A stretch of DNA of 12,807 nt from Ramlibacter sp. (lineage in GTDB: Bacteria; Pseudomonadota; Gammaproteobacteria; Burkholderiales; Burkholderiaceae_C). The stretch covers positions 1 to 12,807 of the forward strand of contig JAQGMT010000142.1 of NCBI GenBank assembly GCA_028292185.1, read 5' to 3'. This document shows positions 1 to 6,388 of this stretch, piece after piece. The translations under genes were made by a program, and so were the position numbers. The notes under the pieces were generated by a model, which saw nothing but the letters and a program-made list of their open reading frames with translations, made no database searches and was not told the DNA's origin. The stretch's first letter is position 1, and each line of letters begins with the position of its first letter.

Positions 1-1222
1 CGCCGTCCACCAGCAAAGCATAGCCGCGCTGCAGCACCAGGCGCGGGTCGAGCAGTTCCATGCGCATGCGCGACCGCTCCAGCACGCGCGCGCCATCTTG
101 CAGCCGCACTTGGGCCGCGCGCTTCAGGCGCTCGTCCATGGCGGAGAGACTTGCGGCGTGCCGCGCCAGGCGGCCCAGCACGGCATACCGCAGCCGGTGC
201 GCGCTGCCATTGAGCCGCAGCCCTTGTGCCGCCATGCGCATGAGCGGACGCCCCAGGCGCGCAGTGGCCTGGTCGAGCCGCTGCGCCGCCAGGTCCGTGC
301 GCCGCGCGACGGCGCCACGCAATCGATCGCCGGCGGCCTGCAATCCGTCCAGCCAACTGTCCCGGGCCTGTGCCGCGAGTTCAGCCGCCGCCGTGGGCGT
401 CGGGGCGCGAACGTCGGCACAGAAATCGGCGATGGTGAAGTCGGTTTCATGGCCGACGCCGCTGATCAGGGGCACCGGGCTGCGGGCTATCGTGTGCGCC
501 AGCTGTTCATCGTTGAAGGCCCACAGGTCTTCGATGGAGCCACCGCCACGCACCAGCAGGATCACGTCGAGCATTCCGCTTTCGGCGAGGCGATACAGGC
601 CGAGCAGCGCACGGACCAGTTCGGCAGGGGCTTGGGCGCCTTGCACCGGCGCCGGAGCCAGGACCACCGGCACATGGGGCGCCCGGCGCTGCAAAGCCGA
701 CACCACGTCGTGCAGGGCCGCGCCGTCGGGCGAAGTCACGATGCCGATCCCGTGCGGCATCGCCGGCAGCAATCGTTTGCGCGCGGCGTCGAACAGGCCC
801 AGCGCTTCGAGCCGCGCCTTGCGCTGCAGGAACTGCTCGAACAATGCACCTTGCCCGGCTCGCGACAAGCTTTCGACCACCAGTTGCAGGTCGCCGCGGG
901 GTTCATAGACACCCAGGCGGCCCAGCACCTCCACCATGTCGCCATCGCGCGGCGCGAAGGGCAGCAGGCTGGCCGCCCGGCGGAACATGGCGCACCGAAT
1001 CTGGCCCTGCGCGTCCTTCAGCGAGAAGTAGCAATGCCCGCTGGATGCGCGCGAGAAGCCTGAAACCTCGCCGCGAACCGCGACAGGATTGAACCTGGCC
1101 TCCAGGGAATCAGCAACCGCGCGGCATAGCGCGCCGACTTGCCAGATTCGGGGCGTCGATACAGGCGAGACCGGTTCGACCATCAGCAAATCCGCAGCTT
1201 GCGGGGCGACCGGGGCGCGCAT
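1..1222 (-). CDS. xseA: Exodeoxyribonuclease VII large subunit (partial, C-terminus beyond window)
   Basis: This is the catalytic large subunit of exonuclease VII, which with XseB degrades single-stranded DNA to oligonucleotides in the cytoplasm. Translating the minus strand from ATG at 1222 gives 407 uninterrupted codons running off the window; the family is about 450 residues, so roughly the last tenth is missing. The N-terminal OB-fold carries GEVSGFSRASSGHCYFSLKD (residues 51-70). The catalytic domain shows IVTSPDGAALHDVVSAL (161-177), RGGGSIEDLWAFNDE (225-239) and SGVGHETDFTIADF (254-267), all family hallmarks. An Arg/Ala/Leu-rich helical stretch follows (about 285-390), as expected for the coiled-coil arm. 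The start is uncertain: ATG at 1183 (residue 14) is an alternative, and only a weak GGA lies upstream of 1222. It is transcribed away from exbB. The long plus-strand reading frames over it are antisense shadows. Confidence 0.96.
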   Translation of the reverse strand, partial: MRAPVAPQAADLLMVEPVSPVSTPRIWQVGALCRAVADSLEARFNPVAVRGEVSGFSRASSGHCYFSLKDAQGQIRCAMFRRAASLLPFAPRDGDMVEVLGRLGVYEPRGDLQLVVESLSRAGQGALFEQFLQRKARLEALGLFDAARKRLLPAMPHGIGIVTSPDGAALHDVVSALQRRAPHVPVVLAPAPVQGAQAPAELVRALLGLYRLAESGMLDVILLVRGGGSIEDLWAFNDEQLAHTIARSPVPLISGVGHETDFTIADFCADVRAPTPTAAAELAAQARDSWLDGLQAAGDRLRGAVARRTDLAAQRLDQATARLGRPLMRMAAQGLRLNGSAHRLRYAVLGRLARHAASLSAMDERLKRAAQVRLQDGARVLERSRMRMELLDPRLVLQRGYALLVDG

Positions 1223-1513
1223 TTAGTCCACAGTGCTGTGTGGTCTGCAACAAAATCCGGCGGCTTCCGGCAAAACGCTGATTCTGTCGAGCAAGTGATT
1301 GATTTCATTGAAAAAATCCGTGCTCAAATTGTGATCGTTTTGTGACGTGTCAAGATTGGCGCGGGTTCGCGAGGGGTGAAGGGGTATTTCTGCACAAAGT
1401 TATCCACAACTTCTGTGGGTCTCCTCCTACGCTGCCCCAGGTTTCTCCTACAGAGCGTTCGGTGCACCATAATCGGCGGCACCTCAGCATTGCATTTGCG
1501 CGGAGACCTCCCC
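1223..1513. promoter_or_regulatory. Divergent intergenic region between xseA and exbB
   Basis: This 291-bp gap separates two divergent start codons and should hold promoters for both. It is more AT-rich than its surroundings around 1265-1350. Candidate elements for exbB are TTGAAA (1308-1313), 16 bp, TGTGAT (1330-1335), and a separate CATAAT (1468-1473) with no good -35. Neither is strong. A short inverted repeat, CACAG-TG-CTGTG (1229-1240), lies just upstream of the xseA start and may overlap its ribosome binding region. A DnaA box is listed separately. I see no convincing gene here: the in-frame 46-codon extension of exbB into this region does not resemble the family. Confidence 0.5.
1400..1408 (+). 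promoter_or_regulatory. Consensus DnaA box within an imperfect dyad
   Basis: TTATCCACA matches the strong DnaA-binding 9-mer exactly. It is embedded in an imperfect inverted repeat, CACA-AAGTT (1393-1401), atccac, AACTT-c-TGTG (1408-1417). By a rough estimate, one exact 9-mer is expected about once in 130 kb of single-strand sequence with equal bases, and less often in GC-rich DNA. It lies about 106 bp upstream of the exbB start. The motif is seen directly; DnaA binding is inferred. Confidence 0.5.
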
Positions 1514-2146
1514 TTGCTTTCGATCATACAAGCCGCAGGCTGGCCGATCTGGCCGCTGGTAATCTGCTCCATCCTGGCCATGGCCCTCGTCATCGAGCGC
1601 TTCCTCAGCCTCAAGACCACCAAGGTGGCGCCACCCCGCTTGCTGGACGAAGCGCTGGCCGTCTCGCGCAGTTCGGTTCCGGCGCCGGACGTGGTCGCGC
1701 AACTGGCCCAGAACTCGGCATTGGGCGAGGTGCTGGCCAGCGGCTTTCGGGCGCTGAATTCCGATCCGCGCTGCACCGAGCTCGACTTGCACGCGAGCAT
1801 GGAGCAGACCGGCCGCGCCGTCGCGCACCGGCTGGAGCGCTACCTGAGCACTTTGGCGACCATCGCTTCGGCCGCCCCGCTGCTTGGCCTGCTGGGCACG
1901 GTGATCGGGATGATCGAGATCTTCGGTTCGCAGTCGGCTGCGGGCGGCGCCACCGGGGGCAATCCGGCCCAGCTGGCCCACGGTATTTCGGTGGCCTTGT
2001 ACAACACGGCCTTCGGCCTGATCGTGGCGATCCCCTCGCTGATTTTCTGGCGCTATTTCCGGGTGCGCGTGGACGAGTACCTGCTGACGCTCGAGCTCTC
2101 GGCCGAGCGCTTCGCGCGGCATTTGAATTCGTTGCGCGGCAAATGA
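1514..2146 (+). CDS. exbB: ExbB/TolQ/MotA-family proton channel protein
   Basis: This inner-membrane channel subunit works with ExbD to pass protons and drive TonB-dependent outer-membrane transport. The 210-residue product has three membrane segments at about 9-28, 112-135 and 158-180. TM2 carries APLLGLLGTVIGMIEIF and TM3 carries ALYNTAFGLIVAIPSLIFW, both typical of the ExbB/TolQ family. I chose the TTG start at 1514 because GGAGA sits 7 bp upstream (1502-1506) and the protein then opens directly with the first membrane helix. A longer in-frame form from 1376 adds 46 residues with no family resemblance. exbD follows after 52 bp. No tonB, tolA, tolB or pal is visible, so TolQ is less likely, but the true partner cannot be named from this window. 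Confidence 0.92.
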   Translation: MLSIIQAAGWPIWPLVICSILAMALVIERFLSLKTTKVAPPRLLDEALAVSRSSVPAPDVVAQLAQNSALGEVLASGFRALNSDPRCTELDLHASMEQTGRAVAHRLERYLSTLATIASAAPLLGLLGTVIGMIEIFGSQSAAGGATGGNPAQLAHGISVALYNTAFGLIVAIPSLIFWRYFRVRVDEYLLTLELSAERFARHLNSLRGK

Positions 2147-2186
2147 ACAACTTTGCGGGACCGATCTTCAGCTCTGTCCCCAACCG

Positions 2187-2192
2187 TATAGG
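2187..2192 (+). promoter_or_regulatory. Possible -10 element of exbD
   Basis: TATAGG ends 6 nt before the exbD ATG, which would place a transcript start at about the start codon. No good -35 is visible, and the same bases contain AGGG, a usable Shine-Dalgarno. The reading as a promoter is therefore weak. Confidence 0.2.
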
Positions 2193-2198
2193 GCATTC

Positions 2199-2627
2199 AT
2201 GAACTTCCGCCCGCGCCAGAAGGACGAGCCGGAGATCAACCTGATCCCGTTCATCGACGTGCTGCTGGTGATTCTCATCTTCCTGATGCTGTCCACCACC
2301 TACAGCAAGTTCACCGAGCTGCAATTGAAGCTGCCGGTCGCCGATGCAGCGGCGCAGCGCGACTACCCCAAGGAAGTGATCGTTGCCGTGACCAGCGACG
2401 GCCGATACTCGATCAAGGGTGTGCCGGTCGTGGGGCGCAGCGTCGAAGCGGTGGCCCAGGCCTTGACCGAAGCCGCAACGGCCGGCAAGGACAGCGTCGT
2501 CATCATCACCGCCGACGCGACTGCTCCGCATCAATCGGTGATCACCGTGATGGAAGCTGCGCGCCGCTCGGGGCTGAACCAGATCACTTTCGCAACGCAG
2601 TCTTCGGCCCAGGCCGGGAGCCGCTGA
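2199..2627 (+). CDS. exbD: ExbD/TolR-family biopolymer transport protein
   Basis: This is the partner of ExbB in the proton-driven energising complex. The 142-residue protein has a short cytoplasmic N-terminus, one membrane helix at about 16-36 and a periplasmic domain. The helix begins NLIPFIDVLLVILIFLML; Asp20 is the conserved membrane carboxylate that carries protons in ExbD/TolR. The family's usual length is 135-145. The stop lies 5 bp before lpxK, so the two genes are probably co-transcribed. Upstream of the ATG, TATAGGG could act as a Shine-Dalgarno (AGGG, 5 bp spacing) or as part of a -10 element (TATAGG, 6 nt before ATG). Confidence 0.94.
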   Translation: MNFRPRQKDEPEINLIPFIDVLLVILIFLMLSTTYSKFTELQLKLPVADAAAQRDYPKEVIVAVTSDGRYSIKGVPVVGRSVEAVAQALTEAATAGKDSVVIITADATAPHQSVITVMEAARRSGLNQITFATQSSAQAGSR

Positions 2628-2632
2628 GGATC

Positions 2633-3628
2633 ATGCCGGCGTTGCAGCGCGCATGGCTGCGACGCGGTCCGGCGGCATGTGCGCTGTGGCCCCTGTCCCT
2701 GCTGTTGGGCGCGCTCGCGGCGCTGCGCCGCGGTGCTTACCGCACGGGGCTCTTCAAGAGCGAGCGGATGGCCGTGCCGGTGATCGTGGTCGGGAATGTC
2801 ATCGCCGGCGGATCGGGCAAGACGCCGCTGGTGATGGCACTGGTGGCGCATTTGCAGTCGCGCGGCATCGCTTGCGGCGTGGTGTCACGCGGCTATGGGC
2901 GCAGCAGTGCGCAGTGCCTGGAGGTCAAGCACGACAGCGATGCGCGCGACACGGGCGATGAGCCGCTGCTGATCGCCCGCACATGCAAGGGCCCGGTGTT
3001 CGTGGCCGCGGACCGGGTGCAGGCGGGGCGCGCCTTGCTCGCGGCCTATCCGGCCACCCAGGCGATCATTTGCGACGATGGCCTGCAGCACTATGGCTTG
3101 CAACGCGACATCGAAATTTGCGTGTTCGACGAACGCGGCATCGGCAACGGCTGGCTGCTGCCGGCCGGGCCCCTGCGCGAGCCCTGGCCGCGCGCCGTGG
3201 ACCTGGTGGTGCGAACGCGCAATACGCCGGGAGTCGCCGGATTCGCCGTCGACCGCCAGCTGGCAGGCCACGCGCTGCGTGCGGACGGAACCACCATCGC
3301 GCTGCAGCAGCTCAGAGGCCGCCGCTTGAAAGCCGTCGCGGCGATCGCCAAGCCGGAAGCTTTTTTCTCGATGCTGCGCGCCAGCGGACTGGACCTGGCG
3401 CAGGCGATCGCCCTGCCCGACCACGACGATTTCGGTCACGCTCCTTTCGCGAACGACAGCGACGGTGAGCTGCTGTGCACCGAGAAAGATGCGGTGAAGC
3501 TGTGGCGGCTCCATCCCCAAGCCTGGGCGGTGCCGCTGGTGCTGACAGTCGAGGCCGGATTCTGGAGCCGATTGAACTCTTTGCTGGATGCAAAGCTATC
3601 ATCGCCGCATGGACCCCAAACTTCTTGA
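2633..3628 (+). CDS. lpxK: Tetraacyldisaccharide 4'-kinase (lipid A biosynthesis)
   Basis: LpxK phosphorylates the 4' position of the lipid A disaccharide 1-phosphate at the inner face of the inner membrane, using ATP. The 331-residue length matches the family. An N-terminal hydrophobic segment (about 15-31) would anchor it. The P-loop is GNVIAGGSGKTP (54-65), followed by VSRGYGR (84-90). DDGLQH (148-153) is the conserved acidic pair region, and LPDHDDF (261-267) and CTEKDAVK (282-289) match C-terminal family motifs. The start is 5 bp after exbD, with GAGGA very close to the ATG (2-3 bp), so translational coupling to exbD is likely. The 3' end overlaps the Trm112-like gene by 20 bp. Together with kdsB it serves Kdo-lipid A synthesis. 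Confidence 0.95.
   Translation: MPALQRAWLRRGPAACALWPLSLLLGALAALRRGAYRTGLFKSERMAVPVIVVGNVIAGGSGKTPLVMALVAHLQSRGIACGVVSRGYGRSSAQCLEVKHDSDARDTGDEPLLIARTCKGPVFVAADRVQAGRALLAAYPATQAIICDDGLQHYGLQRDIEICVFDERGIGNGWLLPAGPLREPWPRAVDLVVRTRNTPGVAGFAVDRQLAGHALRADGTTIALQQLRGRRLKAVAAIAKPEAFFSMLRASGLDLAQAIALPDHDDFGHAPFANDSDGELLCTEKDAVKLWRLHPQAWAVPLVLTVEAGFWSRLNSLLDAKLSSPHGPQTS
3597..3602 (+). promoter_or_regulatory. Possible -10 element for the Trm112-like gene
   Basis: TATCAT (5 of 6 to consensus) ends 6 nt before the ATG at 3609. TTGAAC (3572-3577) is a possible -35, but at 19 bp it is wide. It lies inside the end of lpxK. No Shine-Dalgarno precedes this ATG, so a leaderless transcript is possible. Confidence 0.35.
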
Positions 3629-3815
3629 GCTGCTGGTGTGTCCGGTGACCAAGGGCCACCTGGACTACGACCGCCAGCGCGGCGAGCTGGTGTCGCGCAG
3701 CGCGCGGCTGGCCTACCCGATACGCGACGGCATCCCGATCCTGCTCGAGGAAGAAGCGCGCACCTTGAGCGACGAGGATCTGGACCGGCTGCCGCGCCGC
3801 ACGCCGCTGGTCTAG
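3609..3815 (+). CDS. ycaR: Trm112-like small protein (YcaR family)
   Basis: This 68-residue protein belongs to the Trm112/YcaR family. It opens MDPKLLELLVCPVTKGHLDY and continues with SARLAYPIRDGIPILLEEEA (31-50), the family signature. Only one cysteine (Cys11) is present, so the zinc ribbon of eukaryotic Trm112 is not complete; this is common for bacterial members. The bacterial function is not settled: eukaryotic Trm112 activates methyltransferases, and I would not transfer that role. An in-frame ATG at 3588 adds seven residues, but MDPKLL is the conserved beginning. The gene sits between lpxK and kdsB, the same order as in E. coli (lpxK-ycaR-kdsB), and ends 13 bp before kdsB. Confidence 0.9.
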   Translation: MDPKLLELLVCPVTKGHLDYDRQRGELVSRSARLAYPIRDGIPILLEEEARTLSDEDLDRLPRRTPLV

Positions 3816-3828
3816 CGGTTCGCTTCAC

Positions 3829-4608
3829 GTGCCAAGCCCCGCGTCGCCTTTCACGGTGCTGATCCCGGCGCGGATGGCTTCCACGCGGCTGCCCGACAAA
3901 CCGCTGGCCGACATCGGCGGCCGGCCGATGGTGGTTCGCGTCGCGCAACGTGCCTCTGCCTCGTCGGCAACTCGCGTTGTGGTTGCCGCGGACAGCGCCG
4001 CGATCGTGCGCGCCTGCCAGGCGCATGGTGTCGAGGCCGTGCTCACCGGCACCCAGCACATCTCGGGCAGCGACCGATTGTCCGAAGCCTGCGAATTGCT
4101 CGGGCTCGACGGCGCCGACCTGGTCGTGAACGTGCAAGGCGACGAGCCGTTGATCGAGCCGGCGCTGATCGACTCGGTCGCCGCCCTTCTTCAAGCGCGG
4201 CCGCAGGCGCAGATGAGCACAGCGGCCCACGCGATCGACAGCATTGCCGATTTCACCAGTCCCAACGTCGTCAAGGTGGTGCTGGACGCGCAAGATCTGG
4301 CGCTGTATTTCAGCCGCGCGCCGATTGCGTGGTGGCGCGACGGTTTTGCCGGCGGCATCGACACGCTGCCGCAGCCGCGGCCGTTGCGGCACATCGGCAT
4401 CTACGCCTATCGCGCGCAGTTCCTGCGTCAGTTTCCCCGGCTGGCACCGGCGCCGATCGAGGCCACTGAAGCACTGGAGCAACTGCGCGCGCTGTGGCAC
4501 GGACACCGGATTGCAGTGCACGTCACGGCATCCGCGCCCGGCGCGGGTGTCGATACCTTGCAGGACCTCGAACGGGTGCGCACCCTCTGGCGCGAGCGCC
4601 CCGCCTGA
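3829..4608 (+). CDS. kdsB: 3-deoxy-manno-octulosonate cytidylyltransferase (CMP-Kdo synthetase)
   Basis: KdsB activates Kdo with CTP to give CMP-Kdo, the donor used to build the LPS inner core; it is cytoplasmic. The 259-residue product carries the nucleotide-binding IPARMASTRLPDKPLADIGG (12-31), SGSDRLSEA (79-87), VNVQGDEPLI (100-109) with the metal-binding Asp105, FTSPNVVKVV (142-151), YFSRAPI (160-166), HIGIYAYR (188-195) and VDTLQDLE (241-248), all in family order. It starts at GTG (3829) without an evident Shine-Dalgarno. The 13-bp gap after the Trm112-like gene suggests translation depends on the upstream gene. E. coli KdsB is 248 residues, so the length fits. Confidence 0.96.
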   Translation: MPSPASPFTVLIPARMASTRLPDKPLADIGGRPMVVRVAQRASASSATRVVVAADSAAIVRACQAHGVEAVLTGTQHISGSDRLSEACELLGLDGADLVVNVQGDEPLIEPALIDSVAALLQARPQAQMSTAAHAIDSIADFTSPNVVKVVLDAQDLALYFSRAPIAWWRDGFAGGIDTLPQPRPLRHIGIYAYRAQFLRQFPRLAPAPIEATEALEQLRALWHGHRIAVHVTASAPGAGVDTLQDLERVRTLWRERPA

Positions 4609-4611
4609 GCC

Positions 4612-4642
4612 CGCGCAAAGGTCGCGTGCTATCCTTTGCGCG
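4612..4642. terminator. Inverted repeat between kdsB and adk
   Basis: CGCGCAAAGG (4612-4621) and CCTTTGCGCG (4633-4642) form a perfect 10-bp stem with an 11-nt loop, starting 3 bp after the kdsB stop. No T-run follows, so it is not a textbook intrinsic terminator. The loop and 3' arm contain TATCCT (4630-4635), a possible adk -10. It may terminate kdsB transcription or regulate adk. Confidence 0.4.
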
Positions 4643-4716
4643 TCGATCCCCAGAGGCGGGGAGCGCCCGATCCGCGCTCGCCAGCAGCGTCGATTTCTAA
4701 CAATCCGAGGACATCC

Positions 4717-5373
4717 ATGAGACTGATCTTGTTGGGCGCGCCCGGCGCAGGCAAGGGCACGCAAGCTGCCTTCCTCTGCCAGAAGTACGGCATCCCGCAA
4801 ATCTCCACAGGCGACATGCTGCGCAACGCCGTCAAGGCCGGAACGCCGCTCGGCCTGGCGGCCAAGAAGGTCATGGATTCGGGCGCGCTGGTGGGCGACG
4901 ACATCATCATCGGGCTGGTCAAGGAGCGGCTCGCGCAGCCCGATTGCGCCAAGGGTTTCCTGTTCGACGGCTTCCCGCGCACCCTCCCGCAGGCGGACGC
5001 GTTGAAGGCTGCCGGCGTCAAGCTCGATTACGTGCTGGAGATCGACGTCCCCTTCGACGCCATCGTCGAGCGCATGAGCGGCCGCCGCTCGCACCCCAAT
5101 TCCGGGCGCATCTACCACGTCAAGTTCAATCCGCCGAAAGTGCCCGGGCTGGACGACGTCACCGGCGAGCCGCTGATCCAGCGCGACGACGACAAGGAAG
5201 AGACCGTGATGAAGCGGCTCGAGGTCTACGCCGCGCAGACCCGCCCGCTGGTGGACTACTACTCGAATTGGGCCAAGGCCGACCCCGTGAATGCGCCGAA
5301 GTACCGCGCCATCAGCGGCACCGGCACGGTGGAAGAGATCACCGCCCGCGCCCTGGCGGCGCTGGAACGCTGA
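4717..5373 (+). CDS. adk: Adenylate kinase
   Basis: Adk interconverts ATP + AMP and 2 ADP in the cytoplasm. The 218-residue protein begins MRLILLGAPGAGKGTQ with the P-loop at 7-15. It has the AMP-binding region ISTGDMLR (29-36), FDGFPRT (83-89), and a long LID domain of the zinc-free kind (about 122-159, with RRSHPNSGRIYH at 123-134 and no cysteine set). I chose ATG 4717 because GAGG (4707-4710) lies 6 bp upstream and the family starts with this strand; an in-frame ATG at 4636 would add 27 unrelated residues. A leader of about 75-80 nt with an inverted repeat separates it from kdsB, suggesting its own promoter. It converges on the asparaginase gene with a 13-bp gap. Confidence 0.98.
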   Translation: MRLILLGAPGAGKGTQAAFLCQKYGIPQISTGDMLRNAVKAGTPLGLAAKKVMDSGALVGDDIIIGLVKERLAQPDCAKGFLFDGFPRTLPQADALKAAGVKLDYVLEIDVPFDAIVERMSGRRSHPNSGRIYHVKFNPPKVPGLDDVTGEPLIQRDDDKEETVMKRLEVYAAQTRPLVDYYSNWAKADPVNAPKYRAISGTGTVEEITARALAALER

Positions 5374-5386
5374 AGCCCCCGCGCGC

Positions 5387-6322
5387 TTAGTCCAGCAAGG
5401 CCAGCATCAGTGCGATGCGCGCCTTGACGGGCGACAAGCCCGCCGACCGCGGCAGTACATCGCTGGGCCGCGGCAGCACCTCTCCTTCGACGCAGCGAGT
5501 GGACCGGACCACCTGCACACCCGACTCGCGCGCCACGCAAAGTGCCGCTTCCAGACCTCGGTGCACCGAGCCGTTGCCGGTGCCCGCCACCACGATGCCA
5601 TCGACACCTTGCGCAACCAGGGCCTGCACGATGGCCCCGCCCGCACCCGCATGGCTCATGACGATCTCCACGCGTGGCCAGCGCCGGGCTTGCAGCAACT
5701 TCTGCAGCGCCGCTGGCGCATCGCCCAAGCTCTCGGACCACGGCCGCGACAGGCGCAAGTGGCCTTGCTCGACGTAGCCGATCGGGCCGGCGTCGCCGGA
5801 GCTGAAAGCGTCCAGGCGATAGGTGTGGCGCTTGCTGACATCGCGCGCACCATGAATCGTCCCCGCGCAGACGACGACCACGCCATGCGCACCTGCCAAG
5901 CAAGCGACCGAGACCGCATCGAGCAGGTTCTGCGGACCGTCAGGCGCCAGCGCCGTGGCGGGACGCATCGCGCAGGTCAGGACCACGGGCTTGGCGGGTG
6001 CAAGCACCGCCTGCAGGAAGAAGGCGGTCTCTTCCAGCGTGTCGGTGCCATGGGTGACGACGAGGCCCGCGATCTGCGGCTGCGCCAGCCAGTGGCTGCA
6101 GCGCTGCGCCAGTGAACGCCAGATGTCGAAAGTCATGTCCTTGCTATCGACCTGCGCCACCTGTTCGCAGACGAACGGCACACCCGCCAGGCCCGGCACC
6201 GAGGCGATCAGGTCCTCCACCCGCAATTGCGCGGCGGTGTAGGCCAGGTTGTCGCCCGGTATCGGCGAGGTGCCGGCTATCGTGCCGCCGGTCGCCAGAA
6301 TTGCTATTTTTTCGCCGCTCAC
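5387..6322 (-). CDS. L-asparaginase (cytoplasmic, AnsA/AnsB superfamily)
   Basis: This enzyme hydrolyses L-asparagine to aspartate and ammonia. The 311-residue protein has ATGGTIAG (10-17) with the nucleophile Thr14, Tyr28, VDSKDM (58-63), VVTHGTDTLEE (88-98) with Thr93 and Asp94, and DVSK (161-164) with Lys164. These match the catalytic Thr, Tyr, Ser, Thr-Asp-Lys set of E. coli AnsB. Where AnsB has Gln59, this protein has Lys61. No signal peptide is present, so a cytoplasmic location is likely. The start is GTG at 6322 with AAAGAG about 5 bp upstream. It is divergent from lexA, and the SOS boxes of lexA lie 18-52 bp upstream of this start. Type I or II cannot be settled by eye, so no symbol is given. 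Confidence 0.93.
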   Translation of the reverse strand: MSGEKIAILATGGTIAGTSPIPGDNLAYTAAQLRVEDLIASVPGLAGVPFVCEQVAQVDSKDMTFDIWRSLAQRCSHWLAQPQIAGLVVTHGTDTLEETAFFLQAVLAPAKPVVLTCAMRPATALAPDGPQNLLDAVSVACLAGAHGVVVVCAGTIHGARDVSKRHTYRLDAFSSGDAGPIGYVEQGHLRLSRPWSESLGDAPAALQKLLQARRWPRVEIVMSHAGAGGAIVQALVAQGVDGIVVAGTGNGSVHRGLEAALCVARESGVQVVRSTRCVEGEVLPRPSDVLPRSAGLSPVKARIALMLALLD

Positions 6323-6339
6323 TTGCGCTCTTTCGAAAA

Positions 6340-6355
6340 CTGTTTAAAAATACAG
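6340..6355. promoter_or_regulatory. LexA operator (SOS box) 1
   Basis: CTGTTTAAAAATACAG matches CTGT-N8-ACAG exactly, with an AT-rich centre. It lies 34-49 bp upstream of the lexA ATG and 18-33 bp upstream of the asparaginase GTG. It is the expected autoregulatory site of lexA. A weak promoter reading (TTGCGC 6323-6328, 16 bp, TAAAAA 6345-6350) would put the operator over the -10. Confidence 0.88.
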
Positions 6356-6358
6356 CCA

Positions 6359-6374
6359 CTGGATATTAAGACAG
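6359..6374. promoter_or_regulatory. LexA operator (SOS box) 2
   Basis: CTGGATATTAAGACAG is a near-consensus CTG-N10-CAG box with one mismatch in the left outer arm. It is extended by a perfect CCACTG (6356-6361) / CAGTGG (6372-6377) symmetry around the same centre. Its centre is 19 bp from that of box 1, and its right end overlaps the lexA Shine-Dalgarno region. Tandem boxes in front of lexA are also known in E. coli. Confidence 0.75.
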
Positions 6375-6388
6375 TGGAGCCCATCACC

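Noticed and set aside
60..1063. Two plus-strand open frames of 282 and 321 codons over the start of the window
   Set aside because: They lie antisense to xseA, which translates cleanly on the minus strand with all family motifs. The plus-strand products are Arg/Ala/Gln-rich with no recognisable domain, typical of shadows in GC-rich DNA.
1308..1335. TTGAAA-16 bp-TGTGAT as the exbB promoter
   Set aside because: The -10 matches only 4 of 6 and lies about 180 bp from the start; kept only as a weak candidate in the intergenic entry, not as a separate feature.
1376..1513. A 46-codon N-terminal extension of ExbB
   Set aside because: The segment covers the intergenic region including the DnaA box, does not resemble ExbB, and a good Shine-Dalgarno precedes the TTG at 1514.
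3436..5118. A 560-codon minus-strand open frame opposite lpxK, ycaR, kdsB and adk
   Set aside because: It crosses four recognised plus-strand genes and has no domain resemblance.
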